A DNA stretch of 64,000 nucleotides from Streptomyces sp. NBC_01428 (GCF_036231965.1 NZ_CP109499.1:6200001-6264000); one strand, 5' to 3'. Shown: positions 8,994-17,024, numbered from the stretch's first letter. Numbers and translations are program-made. Notes: generated by a model from the letters alone, not told the origin.

Positions 8994-9542
8994 ATGAATG
9001 AGGGGGCCGGGGGGTTCGTCCAGCACGACCGGGACAGCGACACGGAGGCGCAGTTCGTCTACCGGCTGACGGCCGAGGACTGGAAAGAGGCGCTGCGCGT
9101 CCAAGCCCGACGGTCACCGGCCAAGTTGGTGGGCGGGGGGTTGCTCATCCTGGGTGCGCCGATGGTCAGTGCCCTGTTCCTCGATCTCCCCGTGTGGGGG
9201 TGGATCGTCCAACTGGTGGCTGGTATCGGAGTGGCGTACTGGCAACTGGTCACGAACTGGCGCACCCATGTGCGCAAGGCGATGGGTGTGGCCGAGTCGC
9301 ACGGAGAGTTCCGCACGGTCGTGAACGACCATGGCGTGATCTTCAGCTCCGCCAAGCGAGCTTTCGAAGCCCTCGAATGGGGGCACTTCCACGCACACCT
9401 GGAAACACCACGGCTCTTCGTGCTGCTGTCCGGCTCACGCTGGTCCCCGATCATGATCCTTCTCCCCAAGCGGGGTGCTCGGAGAACCGAGGACATCGAG
9501 CGCCTCCGAGCGATCCTGGCCTGGAAACTGAAGCGGCTCTAG
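8994..9542 (+). CDS. YcxB-like membrane protein
   Basis: A 182-residue protein resembling the YcxB domain family, which has no established function. It opens with a polar segment containing FVYRLTAEDWKEALR (about 20-34). Two hydrophobic helices follow (about 45-63, LVGGGLLILGAPMVSALFL, and about 68-86, WGWIVQLVAGIGVAYWQLV). A cytosolic beta-rich tail contains GEFRTVVNDHGVIFSS and the pleckstrin-like stretch FEALEWGHFHAHLETPRLFV. The start at 8994 has a modest AGGA site 8 nt upstream. It stands alone between the ppdK terminator and a non-coding gap. Confidence 0.7.
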   Translation: MNEGAGGFVQHDRDSDTEAQFVYRLTAEDWKEALRVQARRSPAKLVGGGLLILGAPMVSALFLDLPVWGWIVQLVAGIGVAYWQLVTNWRTHVRKAMGVAESHGEFRTVVNDHGVIFSSAKRAFEALEWGHFHAHLETPRLFVLLSGSRWSPIMILLPKRGARRTEDIERLRAILAWKLKRL

Positions 9543-9974
9543 CGTCCCGCGTCGTAGATCCCTTGCCGGATCCGTCCCGAGGTGGCGATCGGTCTCCTGG
9601 GGCAGCCCGCACGAGTTGACCGTCAGCCCGGATACGGCGTCGGCCGGTTCTCGACCGCGTGCTCCAGGCGCAGGCGTTGAGTGTCTCCTGGCATCGAGCG
9701 CGCCCGACGCTGTCGAGTCGGTGACGCAGCTGCTCCGTGGCCACATCGGCGTGCCGGCGCCCTACCTGCGGGCCGCAGCCGCCCGGATGTCGGGGGAGGA
9801 CATCCCCCGCTACCGCGCCCACGCCCGGCGGCTGGCCCGCGTGGCCAACGCCCTTTCGGTCACTGCGAGAGCCCCGGCTGATCAGTCCGCCGGCACCGCC
9901 CTTCGTCTGTCGCACCGTGTCCACGCCCCGTCCCCCCTAGGCTGGGCCCCCCGTCGTCCCCCGAAGGAGCCCCC
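9543..9974 (+). other. 432-nt gap, possibly with a decayed gene fragment
   Basis: No confident gene. One forward frame, about 9640-9888, reads like ordinary protein (LLASSAPDAVESV, MSGEDIPRYRAHARRLARVA) but has only a TTG (9616) as possible start, no ribosome binding site, and runs into the next gene's start. It may be the remnant of a lost gene. The final 60 nt contain TAGGCT (9938-9943), a plausible -10 for the dehydrogenase gene that follows. Confidence 0.3.
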
Positions 9975-10910
9975 ATGCCCCGCTGGACCGCTCAGGACGT
10001 CCCCCGGCAGAAGGGGCGTACCGTCGTCGTCACCGGGGCCAACAGTGGGCTCGGGTATGTGACCGCGCGGGAGTTGGCGCGGCAGGGGGCGCGGGTCGTG
10101 CTCGCGTGTCGGAGTGCCGAGCGGGGGGCCGAGGCCGGGGACCGGATCGTGGCCGACGTGCCGGGGGCCGATGTCGCGTTCCTGCGGCTGGACCTCGGGG
10201 AGCTGGACTCCGTGCGGGAGTTCGCCGCCACGGTCTCGCGGACGTACGGGCGGCTCGATCTGCTCGTGAACAACGCCGGGGTCATGGCGCTGCCGCCCGG
10301 CCGCACCGCCGACGGGTTCGAGACCCAGTTCGGCGTCAACCACCTCGGGCACTTCGCGCTCACCGGGCTGCTGCACCCGCTGCTCGCCGACACCCCCGGC
10401 GCCCGGATCGTCACCGTCTCCAGCATGGTCCACGCGCTCTCCAACATCGACCTCGACGACCTGAACAACGACCGGCAGCCCTACCGCAAGTGGATCGCCT
10501 ACGCCCGGTCGAAGTCCGCCAACCTCCTGTTCACGCACGAGCTGGCACGCCGGCTGTCGCGCGCCGGATCCGGCGTCGTCGCCGCCGCGTCGCACCCCGG
10601 CTACGCCTCCACCAACCTGCAGACCGCCGGGCCCCGCATGGAGGGCCGCCGCGGCGCCGAGCGGCTCATGGAACTCGGCAACCGCGTCTTCGCGCAGAGC
10701 GCCGAAGCCGGCGCCCTGCCCAGCCTGTACGCGGCCACCGCCCCGGACGTGGCACCCGACACCTTCGTCGGGCCGTCCTTCGCGATGTGGCGCGGCTCGC
10801 CCGCGCCGTCCTGGCGGGCCCCCTGGACCCGCGACGACCGCGCGGGGGAGCTGCTCTGGGCCGCGTCCGAGGAACTGACCGGCGTCGCCTTCGAGGGACT
10901 CAAGGACTGA
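9975..10910 (+). CDS. Short-chain dehydrogenase/reductase (retinol dehydrogenase-like)
   Basis: A 311-residue NAD(P)-dependent oxidoreductase. The Rossmann motif TGANSGLG is at 20-27, the structural NNAGVM motif near 97-102, and the active site YARSK has Tyr176 and Lys180, with a catalytic Ser in VSSM upstream. The long C-terminal extension and the REFAATVSRTYGRLDLLVNNAG region place it with the retinol-dehydrogenase / WW-domain oxidoreductase-like SDRs. The physiological substrate is unknown. The start is well supported by GAAGGAG 5-6 nt upstream. Confidence 0.9.
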   Translation: MPRWTAQDVPRQKGRTVVVTGANSGLGYVTARELARQGARVVLACRSAERGAEAGDRIVADVPGADVAFLRLDLGELDSVREFAATVSRTYGRLDLLVNNAGVMALPPGRTADGFETQFGVNHLGHFALTGLLHPLLADTPGARIVTVSSMVHALSNIDLDDLNNDRQPYRKWIAYARSKSANLLFTHELARRLSRAGSGVVAAASHPGYASTNLQTAGPRMEGRRGAERLMELGNRVFAQSAEAGALPSLYAATAPDVAPDTFVGPSFAMWRGSPAPSWRAPWTRDDRAGELLWAASEELTGVAFEGLKD

Positions 10911-10983
10911 ACGCGCGGCCGACGCGGGTCCGTCAAAGCAACTGGTCCGAACCTCAGAACTCGCTCAAGCCTGACGAGATCCA

Positions 10984-11013
10984 TGGACGGCACACGCACC
11001 GCGTCCATAGGGT
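10984..11013 (+). promoter_or_regulatory. Promoter for a probably leaderless permease mRNA
   Basis: TGGACG (10984-10989) and TAGGGT (11008-11013) are 18 bp apart and resemble a housekeeping -35/-10 pair. The ATG starts 8 nt after the -10 hexamer, so transcription would begin at or next to the start codon. Confidence 0.55.
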
Positions 11014-11020
11014 CGCGATC

Positions 11021-11803
11021 ATGCCCGACATATCGCTGACCACGGTCCTCGTCCTCTGCGTCGCCGCCCTGGCGGCCGGGTGGATCGACGCCGTGGTCGG
11101 CGGCGGCGGACTGCTCCTGCTGCCCGCCATGCTGCTGGGCCTGCCCGCCGGCACCTCCGCCGCGTACGCGCTCGGCACCAACAAGGCGGTGGCGATCGTC
11201 GGTACGACGGGCGCCGCGGTGACGTACGCGCGCAAGGCACCCGTCGACGTACGGCTCGCGGTCCGCATCGGGCTGGCCGCGCTCGCCGGCTCCACGGCCG
11301 GCGCGTTCGTCGCGGCGGGCTTGAGCACGGAGGTGCTCAAGCCGGTCGTCATGGTCGTGCTGCTCGCCGTCGGCATCTTCGTGATCGTGCGGCCGGCGTT
11401 CGGCACCGCGCCGGCGACCACTCCGGTCTCCGGGCGCCGCGTCCTCGCCGCGATCGGCCTCGCGGGCCTCGGCATCGGCTTCTACGACGGGCTGATCGGC
11501 CCCGGCACCGGCACGTTCCTCGTGCTCGCACTGACCGCGCTGCTCCACCTCGACCTGGTGACCGCCTCCGCCACCGCCAAGATCGTCAACTGCTGCACCA
11601 ACGCGGGCGCCCTCGCCACCTTCGCGTGGAAGGGCACCGTCTTCTGGGAACTCGCCGCCCTGATGGCCGTGTTCAACCTCGCCGGCGGCATGGTCGGCGC
11701 CCGGACCGCGCTCAAGAAGGGCAGCGGTTTCGTCCGCGTCGTGCTCCTGACCGTCGTCTTCGCGCTGGTCGCGAACCTCGCGTACGAGCAGTGGCTGGCC
11801 TGA
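11021..11803 (+). CDS. TSUP (TauE/SafE) family membrane permease
   Basis: A 260-residue integral membrane protein with about eight hydrophobic segments in two related halves, each opening with a glycine-rich loop: AGWIDAVVGGGGLLLLPAML (about 20-39) and GFYDGLIGPGTGTFLVLALT (about 156-175). These signatures define the TauE/SafE family, whose members export sulfite, sulfoacetate or related small organic anions. The substrate here is unknown. There is no Shine-Dalgarno sequence before ATG 11021, in keeping with the leaderless promoter described there. Confidence 0.9.
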   Translation: MPDISLTTVLVLCVAALAAGWIDAVVGGGGLLLLPAMLLGLPAGTSAAYALGTNKAVAIVGTTGAAVTYARKAPVDVRLAVRIGLAALAGSTAGAFVAAGLSTEVLKPVVMVVLLAVGIFVIVRPAFGTAPATTPVSGRRVLAAIGLAGLGIGFYDGLIGPGTGTFLVLALTALLHLDLVTASATAKIVNCCTNAGALATFAWKGTVFWELAALMAVFNLAGGMVGARTALKKGSGFVRVVLLTVVFALVANLAYEQWLA

Positions 11804-11846
11804 GGCCGTCGGCCTCCCGGCACGCGCGGGCCGGGACGCACGGGCC

Positions 11847-11858
11847 GGGACGCGTCCC
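11847..11858. terminator. Short palindrome between converging genes
   Basis: GGGACGCGTCCC is a perfect 12-bp palindrome in the 85-nt gap between the convergent permease and sortase genes, within GC-rich repeats of CGGGCCGGGACGC. It is a plausible but weak shared terminator. Confidence 0.35.
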
Positions 11859-11888
11859 GCGACGCCGTCCCGGTGTCCGGCCCACCCC

Positions 11889-12509
11889 TCAGCGGCTGCC
11901 CGTGAGATGGGCGAAGACGACCACGTTGCCCTGGTAGCCCGTCGACCGGGAGTAGCCGCCGCCGCAGGTGATGACCCGCAGCTCCGGCCGGCGGGCCGCG
12001 CCGTACACCTTGGCGTCGGGGAAGGCCCGCGCGTCGTACACCTCGACCGCGTCGACCGTGAACACCGCCGTGCTGCCGTCGAGCCGGTCCACCTCGACCG
12101 TGCCGCCCTTGCGGACGGCGCCCAGGTCGTAGAAGACGGCGGGGCCCTCGGCGTTGTCGACGTGCCCGGCGACGATCGCCGTGCCGCGCTCGCCGGGCGA
12201 GGTTCCCGACTCGTACCAGCCGGCCAGGTTCTTCTTCTCCGCGGGCGGCACGTCCAGGCTGCCCTGCGGAGTGAGACCGAGGCCCATGAGCGGGGCGTCC
12301 ACCCCGATCGCGGGGATACGGATGCGGTCCGGCGGGGAGTGCGGCAGCGCCGGCGCGGCGGACGGCGCGCGGTCCCCGCCGGTCCCCGCCTCGGCCGCCG
12401 ACGGCTGCGGCGGCGGATGGGCCTCGGAGCCGCTGCGCAGCAGCCAGGCGCCCGAGCACAGGGCGAACACGGTGACCGACGCTATGGCGATGTTGCTGAC
12501 CCGGCGCAC
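11889..12509 (-). CDS. Class F sortase
   Basis: A 206-residue membrane-anchored transpeptidase. An N-terminal signal anchor (about 5-25), a Pro/Ala-rich linker (about 30-60) and a sortase beta-barrel follow in order. Catalytic residues visible are His116 (AGHVD), Cys182 (VITCGGGY) and, as the likely Arg, Arg188 (SRSTGYQGN). Short length and the TCGG motif fit the actinobacterial class F group. GTG 12509 is chosen because GAGGAGG precedes it by 5 nt. The gene lies 163 nt downstream of a small secreted, membrane-anchored protein, its probable partner or substrate, with a hairpin between them. Confidence 0.88.
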   Translation of the reverse strand: MRRVSNIAIASVTVFALCSGAWLLRSGSEAHPPPQPSAAEAGTGGDRAPSAAPALPHSPPDRIRIPAIGVDAPLMGLGLTPQGSLDVPPAEKKNLAGWYESGTSPGERGTAIVAGHVDNAEGPAVFYDLGAVRKGGTVEVDRLDGSTAVFTVDAVEVYDARAFPDAKVYGAARRPELRVITCGGGYSRSTGYQGNVVVFAHLTGSR

Positions 12510-12583
12510 ACGAGCCTCCTCACAGGGTCCTCTCCGGGGCCGGGGCCGGCCGGGCCCGACGGCTGGGAGGGGACGCGATCGGT

Positions 12584-12634
12584 CCCCTTCCCCCTCCGCG
12601 CCGCGAGGGGCGTCGGGCCACGGAGGGGGAGGGG
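12584..12634 (-). terminator. Hairpin between the secreted-protein and sortase genes
   Basis: Arms around CCCCCTCCG (12590-12598) and CGGAGGGGG (12621-12629), extended by flanking CCCC/GGGG, form a stable stem. It may attenuate read-through from the upstream gene into the sortase gene or stabilise the first transcript. Confidence 0.5.
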
Positions 12635-12672
12635 ACGGCGGTAACCGGCGGACGGACGGCGGAGGGTGTCCG

Positions 12673-13191
12673 TCAGATCCCGTCGCCTCTCGCCCGGCGA
12701 TGCAGGAGCCAGGTACCGCCCGCGGCGGCGACGGCCAGTGCCGCCACTCCCGCCGCGGTCTGGACGGGGTCGGGGCCCAGCGCGCCGCCGACACCGGTGT
12801 TCACATGGCCGCGCGGCTGGACCTGCTCGCGCGTCGAGGTCAGCGTCACGATCAGGTCGCCGGTGACCAGCCGGCCGTCCGCGCACTTCGCGACGATCTC
12901 GTACGTTCCCGGCTGCGCGCTCGGCGGTACCCGGAACTGGCCGATCGCCTCCTCCTCGTGCGCGCTCGCCGCGAGGGTGAAGGTGCCGGCGCCCACCGCG
13001 TCCGCGTCGCCCGTCGCGGTGCCGTCGCCGGGGCAGGCCGACGTGTTGACGGTGACGTCGGCGCCCGGGACGACGGTGGACGGGAACACCTCCAGGCTCC
13101 CGCCGTCCTCTCCGTACACGGGCGCGGCGGCCAGACCCGCGGCGGCGACGGCGAGCGCGGTACCGGTCAGCATCCGGGCGGTACGTCGCAT
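12673..13191 (-). CDS. Secreted, C-terminally anchored protein paired with a sortase
   Basis: A 172-residue exported protein. A signal peptide (1-27, RRTARMLTGTALAVAAAGL... ending near APVYG) is followed by an Ig-like beta domain with two cysteines (TSACPG and VAKCADG). Then come a linker RGHVNTGVGGALG, a hydrophobic helix (about 146-163) and a positively charged tail HRRARGDGI. That tail resembles a cell-wall sorting signal, but there is no LPXTG motif. The start ATG 13191 has GGAGGAG about 8 nt upstream. Gene order (this gene, then the class F sortase) suggests the pair functions together at the cell surface. Function is otherwise unknown. Confidence 0.75.
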   Translation of the reverse strand: MRRTARMLTGTALAVAAAGLAAAPVYGEDGGSLEVFPSTVVPGADVTVNTSACPGDGTATGDADAVGAGTFTLAASAHEEEAIGQFRVPPSAQPGTYEIVAKCADGRLVTGDLIVTLTSTREQVQPRGHVNTGVGGALGPDPVQTAAGVAALAVAAAGGTWLLHRRARGDGI

Positions 13192-13297
13192 CGTGCTAGC
13201 TCCTCCGAGGGGGCCCGGCCCGCGACACCCCCAAGTGCCGCTGCGTCGGTCGTGCCCCTGCTCTACCGAGGTAAGTGGCACCGGCACCGGTCCGCTC

Positions 13298-13314
13298 TCT
13301 GATGGATCGTCAGA
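13298..13314. promoter_or_regulatory. Short inverted repeat upstream of the secreted protein
   Basis: TCTGA-N7-TCAGA lies 107 nt upstream of the secreted-protein start in the 381-nt divergent gap 13192-13572. It could be an operator for the sortase-linked unit. The rest of the gap carries no convincing gene, only the SoxR-type promoter at its right end. Confidence 0.3.
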
Positions 13315-13534
13315 AATGTGGTGAACGGGTGTCGGACGGCCCCGCCGGGCTGGCGGAAGCGCCGCTGTTCCAGCAGGTCACCGGCGTCCGCCTGGCGTGT
13401 CGCCGGGAGAACCCGAAGGGCGCGGCGCCGGGGGTGTGAACGGGTGACCGGCGGTTCGGGCGCGGGCCGTCCCGGTGTACGCCGTGGTGACGGCGCGGTG
13501 GTCCGGTACGCCGGTGACCAGCCGGCGCGGACGC

Positions 13535-13565
13535 TTGACCTCAAGAATGGTTGAGGTAAGAGGCT
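13535..13565 (+). promoter_or_regulatory. SoxR-type operator-promoter
   Basis: TTGACC (13535-13540) and GAGGCT (13560-13565) are separated by 19 bp, the overlong spacer typical of MerR/SoxR-activated promoters. Inside lies the dyad ACCTCAA-N6-TTGAGGT (13538-13557), which has the CCTCAA/TTGAGG half-sites of known SoxR boxes. The ATG of the reductase gene begins 8 nt after the -10, so the activated transcript is probably leaderless. No soxR gene is in the window. In S. coelicolor an FMN reductase-like gene is a known SoxR target. Confidence 0.88.
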
Positions 13566-13572
13566 GTGCGGC

Positions 13573-14247
13573 ATGAAGACAACCACAGCCCCTTCAGTCG
13601 TTCCCGCGTCGGCCGCGGAGCCGTCGGCCCTGTCGCGGGCCGAGGCCGCCGCGCCGGGACCGGTGGTCGAGCCGCCCGTACGGGTCGCCGTGGTCATCGG
13701 CAGCAATCGCGAGGGCCGGTTCGGTCCTGTCGTCGCCGGCTGGCTGCTCGACCGGATCGCGGAACGGGACGACTTCCTCCCCGAGGTCCTCGACGTCGCC
13801 TCCGTCGACCTCCCGACGGCCCTGTCGTCCTCGCCGTCGCCCGCGGTGGCCGCCGAGCTGGCGAAGGTGACGCCCGCCCTCGCCGACGCGGACGCCTTCG
13901 TCGTCCTCACCCCCGAGTACAACCACTCCTTCCCCGCGGGCCTGAAGAACCTCGTCGACTGGCACTACGGCGAGTGGCGGGCCAAGCCCGTCGCCCTGGT
14001 GTCCTACGGGGGCGTCTCCGGAGGCCTGCGGGCCGTCGAGCACCTGCGGCAGGTCTTCGCGGAGCTGCACGCCGTCACCGTGCGGGACACCGTGTCCTTC
14101 CACGGCGCCGGCGCCGCCTTCGACGAGGCCGGCCACCCGCGCGATCCCGCGGGACCCGCCGCCGCGGCGAACGCGATGTTGGATCAACTGGGCTGGTGGG
14201 CGCGGGCCTTGAAGGACGCGCGGGGGCGACGGCCGTACGCGGGATGA
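13573..14247 (+). CDS. NADPH-dependent FMN reductase-like flavoprotein
   Basis: A 224-residue flavodoxin-fold reductase of the FMN_red family. After a 35-residue low-complexity N-terminal extension the fold begins RVAVVIGSNREGRFGP, whose SNREGR loop binds the FMN phosphate. LTPEYNHSFPAGLKNLVDW (about 115-133) is the family's isoalloxazine-side signature, followed by SYGGVSGG. Enzymes of this kind reduce flavins, quinones or azo compounds with NADPH. It sits directly behind a SoxR box, so it is expected to be induced by redox-active compounds and to help detoxify them. There is no Shine-Dalgarno site, and the ATG appears to be at or next to the transcription start. Confidence 0.92.
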   Translation: MKTTTAPSVVPASAAEPSALSRAEAAAPGPVVEPPVRVAVVIGSNREGRFGPVVAGWLLDRIAERDDFLPEVLDVASVDLPTALSSSPSPAVAAELAKVTPALADADAFVVLTPEYNHSFPAGLKNLVDWHYGEWRAKPVALVSYGGVSGGLRAVEHLRQVFAELHAVTVRDTVSFHGAGAAFDEAGHPRDPAGPAAAANAMLDQLGWWARALKDARGRRPYAG

Positions 14248-14288
14248 GGTGCGCGAGGTGCGCACCGTCATGGCCGGCGGGGAACGGG

Positions 14289-14325
14289 CCGTGGGCAGAC
14301 GGGCGTTGGTGCCGTCTGCCCACGG
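14289..14325. terminator. Strong bidirectional terminator
   Basis: A perfect 14-bp stem (14289-14302 with 14312-14325; CCGTGGGCAGACGG and its complement) and a 9-nt loop in the gap between the convergent FMN reductase and M4 protease genes. Confidence 0.85.
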
Positions 14326-14352
14326 TGGGCGGGATTCCCGGAGGCGGAGAGG

Positions 14353-15984
14353 TCAGGCGACCGAGACCGCCGACCAGGCGGCCGCCACGGCGTTGTACTC
14401 CGTGCTGCCCGCGCCGTACAGGTCCTTGGCCGCGTTCAGCGTGGCGGTGCGGGCGCCCGCGTACTTCGTCGAAGACGTCATGTAGACCGTCAGAGCGCGG
14501 TACCAGATCCTGCCCACCTTGTCGTGCCCGATGCCGGAGACCGTCGAGCCGTTGCAGGTGGGGGAGTCGTAGTCGACGCCGCCCACCGTCCTGGCCCCGC
14601 TGCCCTCCGCGAGGAGGTAGGCGAAGTGGTTGGCGACGCCGGAGGAGTAGTGGACGTCGAGGCCGCCGACCGAACTGCTCCAGCAGTCGGCCGAGTTGCC
14701 GTCCTTGGAGGGCTTGTCCATGAAGCGCAGGGCGGGCTTGCCGAAGCCGGAACGGACGATCTTCTCGCCGATCAGGTAGTCACCGGGGTCCGCCGCGTTG
14801 TTCGCGTACCACTCGACCATGGTGCCGAAGATGTCGGAGGTCGCCTCGTTCAGGCCGCCGGACTCGCCCGAGTAGGTCAGCGCGGCGGTCTTCGAGGTGA
14901 CGCCGTGCGACATCTCGTGCCCCGCGACGTCGAGCGCGACCAGCGGCCCGAACGTCGTGCCGTCACCGTCCCCGTACGTCATGCAGAAGCAACTGTCGTC
15001 CCAGAAGGCGTTGTTGTAGTTGTTGCCGTAGTGCACGCGGTTGTAGGAGCCCTTGCCGTCGCCGGCTATGCCGTTCCTGCCGTGCACGTTCTTGTAGTAG
15101 TCCCAGGTCTCGTCGGTGCCGTACTGCGCGTCCACCGCCGCGGACGCGCGGTCCGCCGTCGCGCCGGTGCCCCAGTGGTTGTCCGCGTCGGTGAACAGCG
15201 TCGCGGGCGCCCGGCTGATGCAGATCCCGAAGATGCACAGGTCCGTCTTGTTCGCCGCGTCCCCGGTGTACGTGTTCCCGCGCGTCGGGTCCTTGAGCTG
15301 GTTCGTCGACCCGGACGCGGTCGTCTCCAGTGAAACGGTGCCGCTGTACAGCGACTTGCCGTCCCCGGTGGCCGTCTCGATGGTGTCCCAGGCGTCGATC
15401 CGGGCGCCGGTGCGGGCGTCGGTGAGGACCAGGCGGGCGACCGGATTGCCGAGACTGTCCTGGGCCACCACGGTGGTGCGCCAGGCGAGCCTCGGTGCCC
15501 CGTGCAGGGCGTCGACGACGAGCTGCGGCTCGGCCGTCACCTTGCGCAGCGCCTCGCCCGGGTTGGCGGCGCGCAGGGCCGACGCGGCGAGGTCGGCGGC
15601 CTTCGGCGCGGACAGCGCCGGGGTGACGCTGCTCAGGGAGACGGCCCTCGTGGTCGCCCGGTCGGCGCCGCGGTACGTGCCGCCCGGCGCCAGGTGCACC
15701 ACGAAGTCACCGCCGAGGACGGGCAGATGACGGTACGTCCGGTCGTAGCGGACGTGCTGGGTGCCGTCCCGGTCCACGACGACGTCCCGTACGGAAGTGT
15801 CCTGCGCGGAGGTGAGGCCCAGGCCCGTGGCGTGGTCCACCAGCGCGGCGGCCGCGTTCGTGACGGCGGCGGCCCTGGTGGGGCGGGCGTCGGCGTGCGC
15901 GGTGGGCGCGAGCGCGGCGGCCAGCAGGGCCGCCGCGGCCGCGGCGGCGAGAGAGGAACCTCGGATGTGCCGTGTCCGACTCAT
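14353..15984 (-). CDS. Secreted M4 (thermolysin-type) neutral metalloprotease
   Basis: A 543-residue preproprotein. The signal peptide (1-32, ending THAHADA-like at PTAHADA) is followed by an FTP/PepSY-type propeptide (about 35-200) that chaperones folding, then the peptidase M4 domain. Zinc ligands are His356 and His360 in HEMSH plus Glu in GGLNEATSDIF. The C-terminal alpha domain has the catalytic-His motif DVHYSSGVANHFAYLL. Extra cysteine pairs (CIFGIC, CFC) probably form disulfides. Start ATG 15984 has AAGGAG just upstream. The enzyme should degrade extracellular protein. A 14-bp palindrome lies about 90 nt upstream. Confidence 0.95.
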   Translation of the reverse strand: MSRTRHIRGSSLAAAAAAALLAAALAPTAHADARPTRAAAVTNAAAALVDHATGLGLTSAQDTSVRDVVVDRDGTQHVRYDRTYRHLPVLGGDFVVHLAPGGTYRGADRATTRAVSLSSVTPALSAPKAADLAASALRAANPGEALRKVTAEPQLVVDALHGAPRLAWRTTVVAQDSLGNPVARLVLTDARTGARIDAWDTIETATGDGKSLYSGTVSLETTASGSTNQLKDPTRGNTYTGDAANKTDLCIFGICISRAPATLFTDADNHWGTGATADRASAAVDAQYGTDETWDYYKNVHGRNGIAGDGKGSYNRVHYGNNYNNAFWDDSCFCMTYGDGDGTTFGPLVALDVAGHEMSHGVTSKTAALTYSGESGGLNEATSDIFGTMVEWYANNAADPGDYLIGEKIVRSGFGKPALRFMDKPSKDGNSADCWSSSVGGLDVHYSSGVANHFAYLLAEGSGARTVGGVDYDSPTCNGSTVSGIGHDKVGRIWYRALTVYMTSSTKYAGARTATLNAAKDLYGAGSTEYNAVAAAWSAVSVA

Positions 15985-16078
15985 CGGTCTCCTTGGGAAG
16001 GCCCTGGGGGAGGGCGCGTGGGGGAGGGCCGCACAGCCGCCTCGAAGGCGCTGCACAGCTGCCTCAGATTTAAGGGTT

Positions 16079-16092
16079 CATGACATGTCATG
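16079..16092. promoter_or_regulatory. Perfect 14-bp palindrome in the protease/cutA divergent region
   Basis: CATGACATGTCATG is fully self-complementary, 95 nt upstream of the M4 protease start and 73 nt upstream of cutA. It sits beside the AT-rich TTTAAGGGTT stretch (16070-16078), so it is a good operator candidate for the protease promoter. Confidence 0.5.
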
Positions 16093-16164
16093 TCCATAGC
16101 GCCTCCGCGGTGGACGCGGGATGCGGCGAGAATCGTTTCCGTACCCCCACGAATGGAGACGATC

Positions 16165-16491
16165 ATGGAGACGCCGGCCTGCCTGGCCGTTCTGACCACC
16201 ATCGACTCGGCCGAGAGGGCAGGGGAGTTGGCCCGTGGCGCGGTTGCCGCGCGGGTCGCGGCCTGCGCACAGATCTCGGGACCGGTCACCTCCGTCTACC
16301 GGTGGCAGGGCGCGGTCGAGACGGCCACCGAGTGGCAGATCCACTTCAAGACGACCGAGGTCCGCTACCCCGCCCTGGAGGCGTACCTCCGCGAGGCCCA
16401 CGCCTACGAGACGCCCGAGATCATCGCGACCCCGGTCGTCGCGGGCGGGGCGGACTACCTGCGGTGGGTGGCGCGGGAGACGACCCCGTGA
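16165..16491 (+). CDS. cutA: CutA-type divalent cation tolerance protein
   Basis: A 108-residue protein of the trimeric CutA family, whose cellular role is uncertain (copper tolerance in E. coli, PII-like fold). It contains the N-terminal strand LAVLTTIDS, the cysteine in RVAACAQI, SVYRWQGAVETATEWQIHFKT split over two conserved strands, and the C-terminal YETPEIIATPVV stretch with the invariant ETPEI. ATG 16165 is chosen for its GGAG site and normal family length. ATG 16153 would add four residues. Its stop overlaps the next gene's start in GTGA. Confidence 0.93.
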   Translation: METPACLAVLTTIDSAERAGELARGAVAARVAACAQISGPVTSVYRWQGAVETATEWQIHFKTTEVRYPALEAYLREAHAYETPEIIATPVVAGGADYLRWVARETTP

Positions 16492-16934
16492 GCGGAACGG
16501 GACCGCCCTTCTTCGTCTACGGCACCCTGCGCCCCGGCGAGCGCAACCACGACCTGTTCCTGCGCGGCCGGACCCGCTCCGAACAGCCCGCACGGATGCC
16601 GGGGCTCGTGCTCCACCCGGGGCCCGGATACCCGTACGCCGTCGAGGAGGCGGGCGGCACGGCGACCGGCGACCTCGTGACCGCACTGCCCGCCGCGTAC
16701 GAGGAACTCCTCGCGGAACTCGACGCGTTGGAGGAGTACGTACCGGGCGATCCGCGCAACCTGTACGAGCGGGTGGCGCGCGACGCCGTCCTCGCCGACG
16801 GCACGGCCGTCCGCGCCTGGGTGTACGTCGCGGCGCCCTCCGTCGCCGCGCGCCTGCGGGCCGCCGGACGCCCGATCGCGAGCGGGGGGTGGCACGGCAC
16901 GACGGCGGACGCGCCCGCACCCGGCCCCGGCTGA
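16488..16934 (+). CDS. Gamma-glutamylcyclotransferase-like (AIG2/GGCT) protein
   Basis: A 148-residue protein with the GGCT fold. It opens PFFVYGTLRPGERNHDLF, the YGTLRxG substrate loop, and has the expected acidic catalytic residue in ELDALEEYVPG (about 79-89), followed by YERVARDAVLADG. Such proteins release 5-oxoproline from gamma-glutamyl amines. The specific substrate is unknown. The GTG start overlaps the cutA stop by 4 nt, implying co-translation with cutA. The C-terminal dozen residues are low-complexity. Confidence 0.85.
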   Translation: MSGTGPPFFVYGTLRPGERNHDLFLRGRTRSEQPARMPGLVLHPGPGYPYAVEEAGGTATGDLVTALPAAYEELLAELDALEEYVPGDPRNLYERVARDAVLADGTAVRAWVYVAAPSVAARLRAAGRPIASGGWHGTTADAPAPGPG

Positions 16935-17012
16935 GCCGCCGTCACCGGTACGGGGTGCACCCGTGCGGGTGGCCGGCCCGTGCGCCCCGCCCGCCCGCGC
17001 GCCGGTACCCCC

Positions 17013-17018
17013 TAGGGT
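17013..17018 (+). promoter_or_regulatory. -10 element TAGGGT of a probably leaderless gene
   Basis: TAGGGT lies 6 nt before ATG 17025, the spacing at which transcription would begin on the start codon. No recognisable -35 hexamer is seen 17-18 bp upstream. Confidence 0.5.
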
Positions 17019-17024
17019 CCGGCC

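Noticed and set aside
13263..13922. 219-codon reverse frame across the SoxR promoter and FMN reductase
   Set aside because: Overlaps a strongly supported gene and promoter and has no coherent domain.
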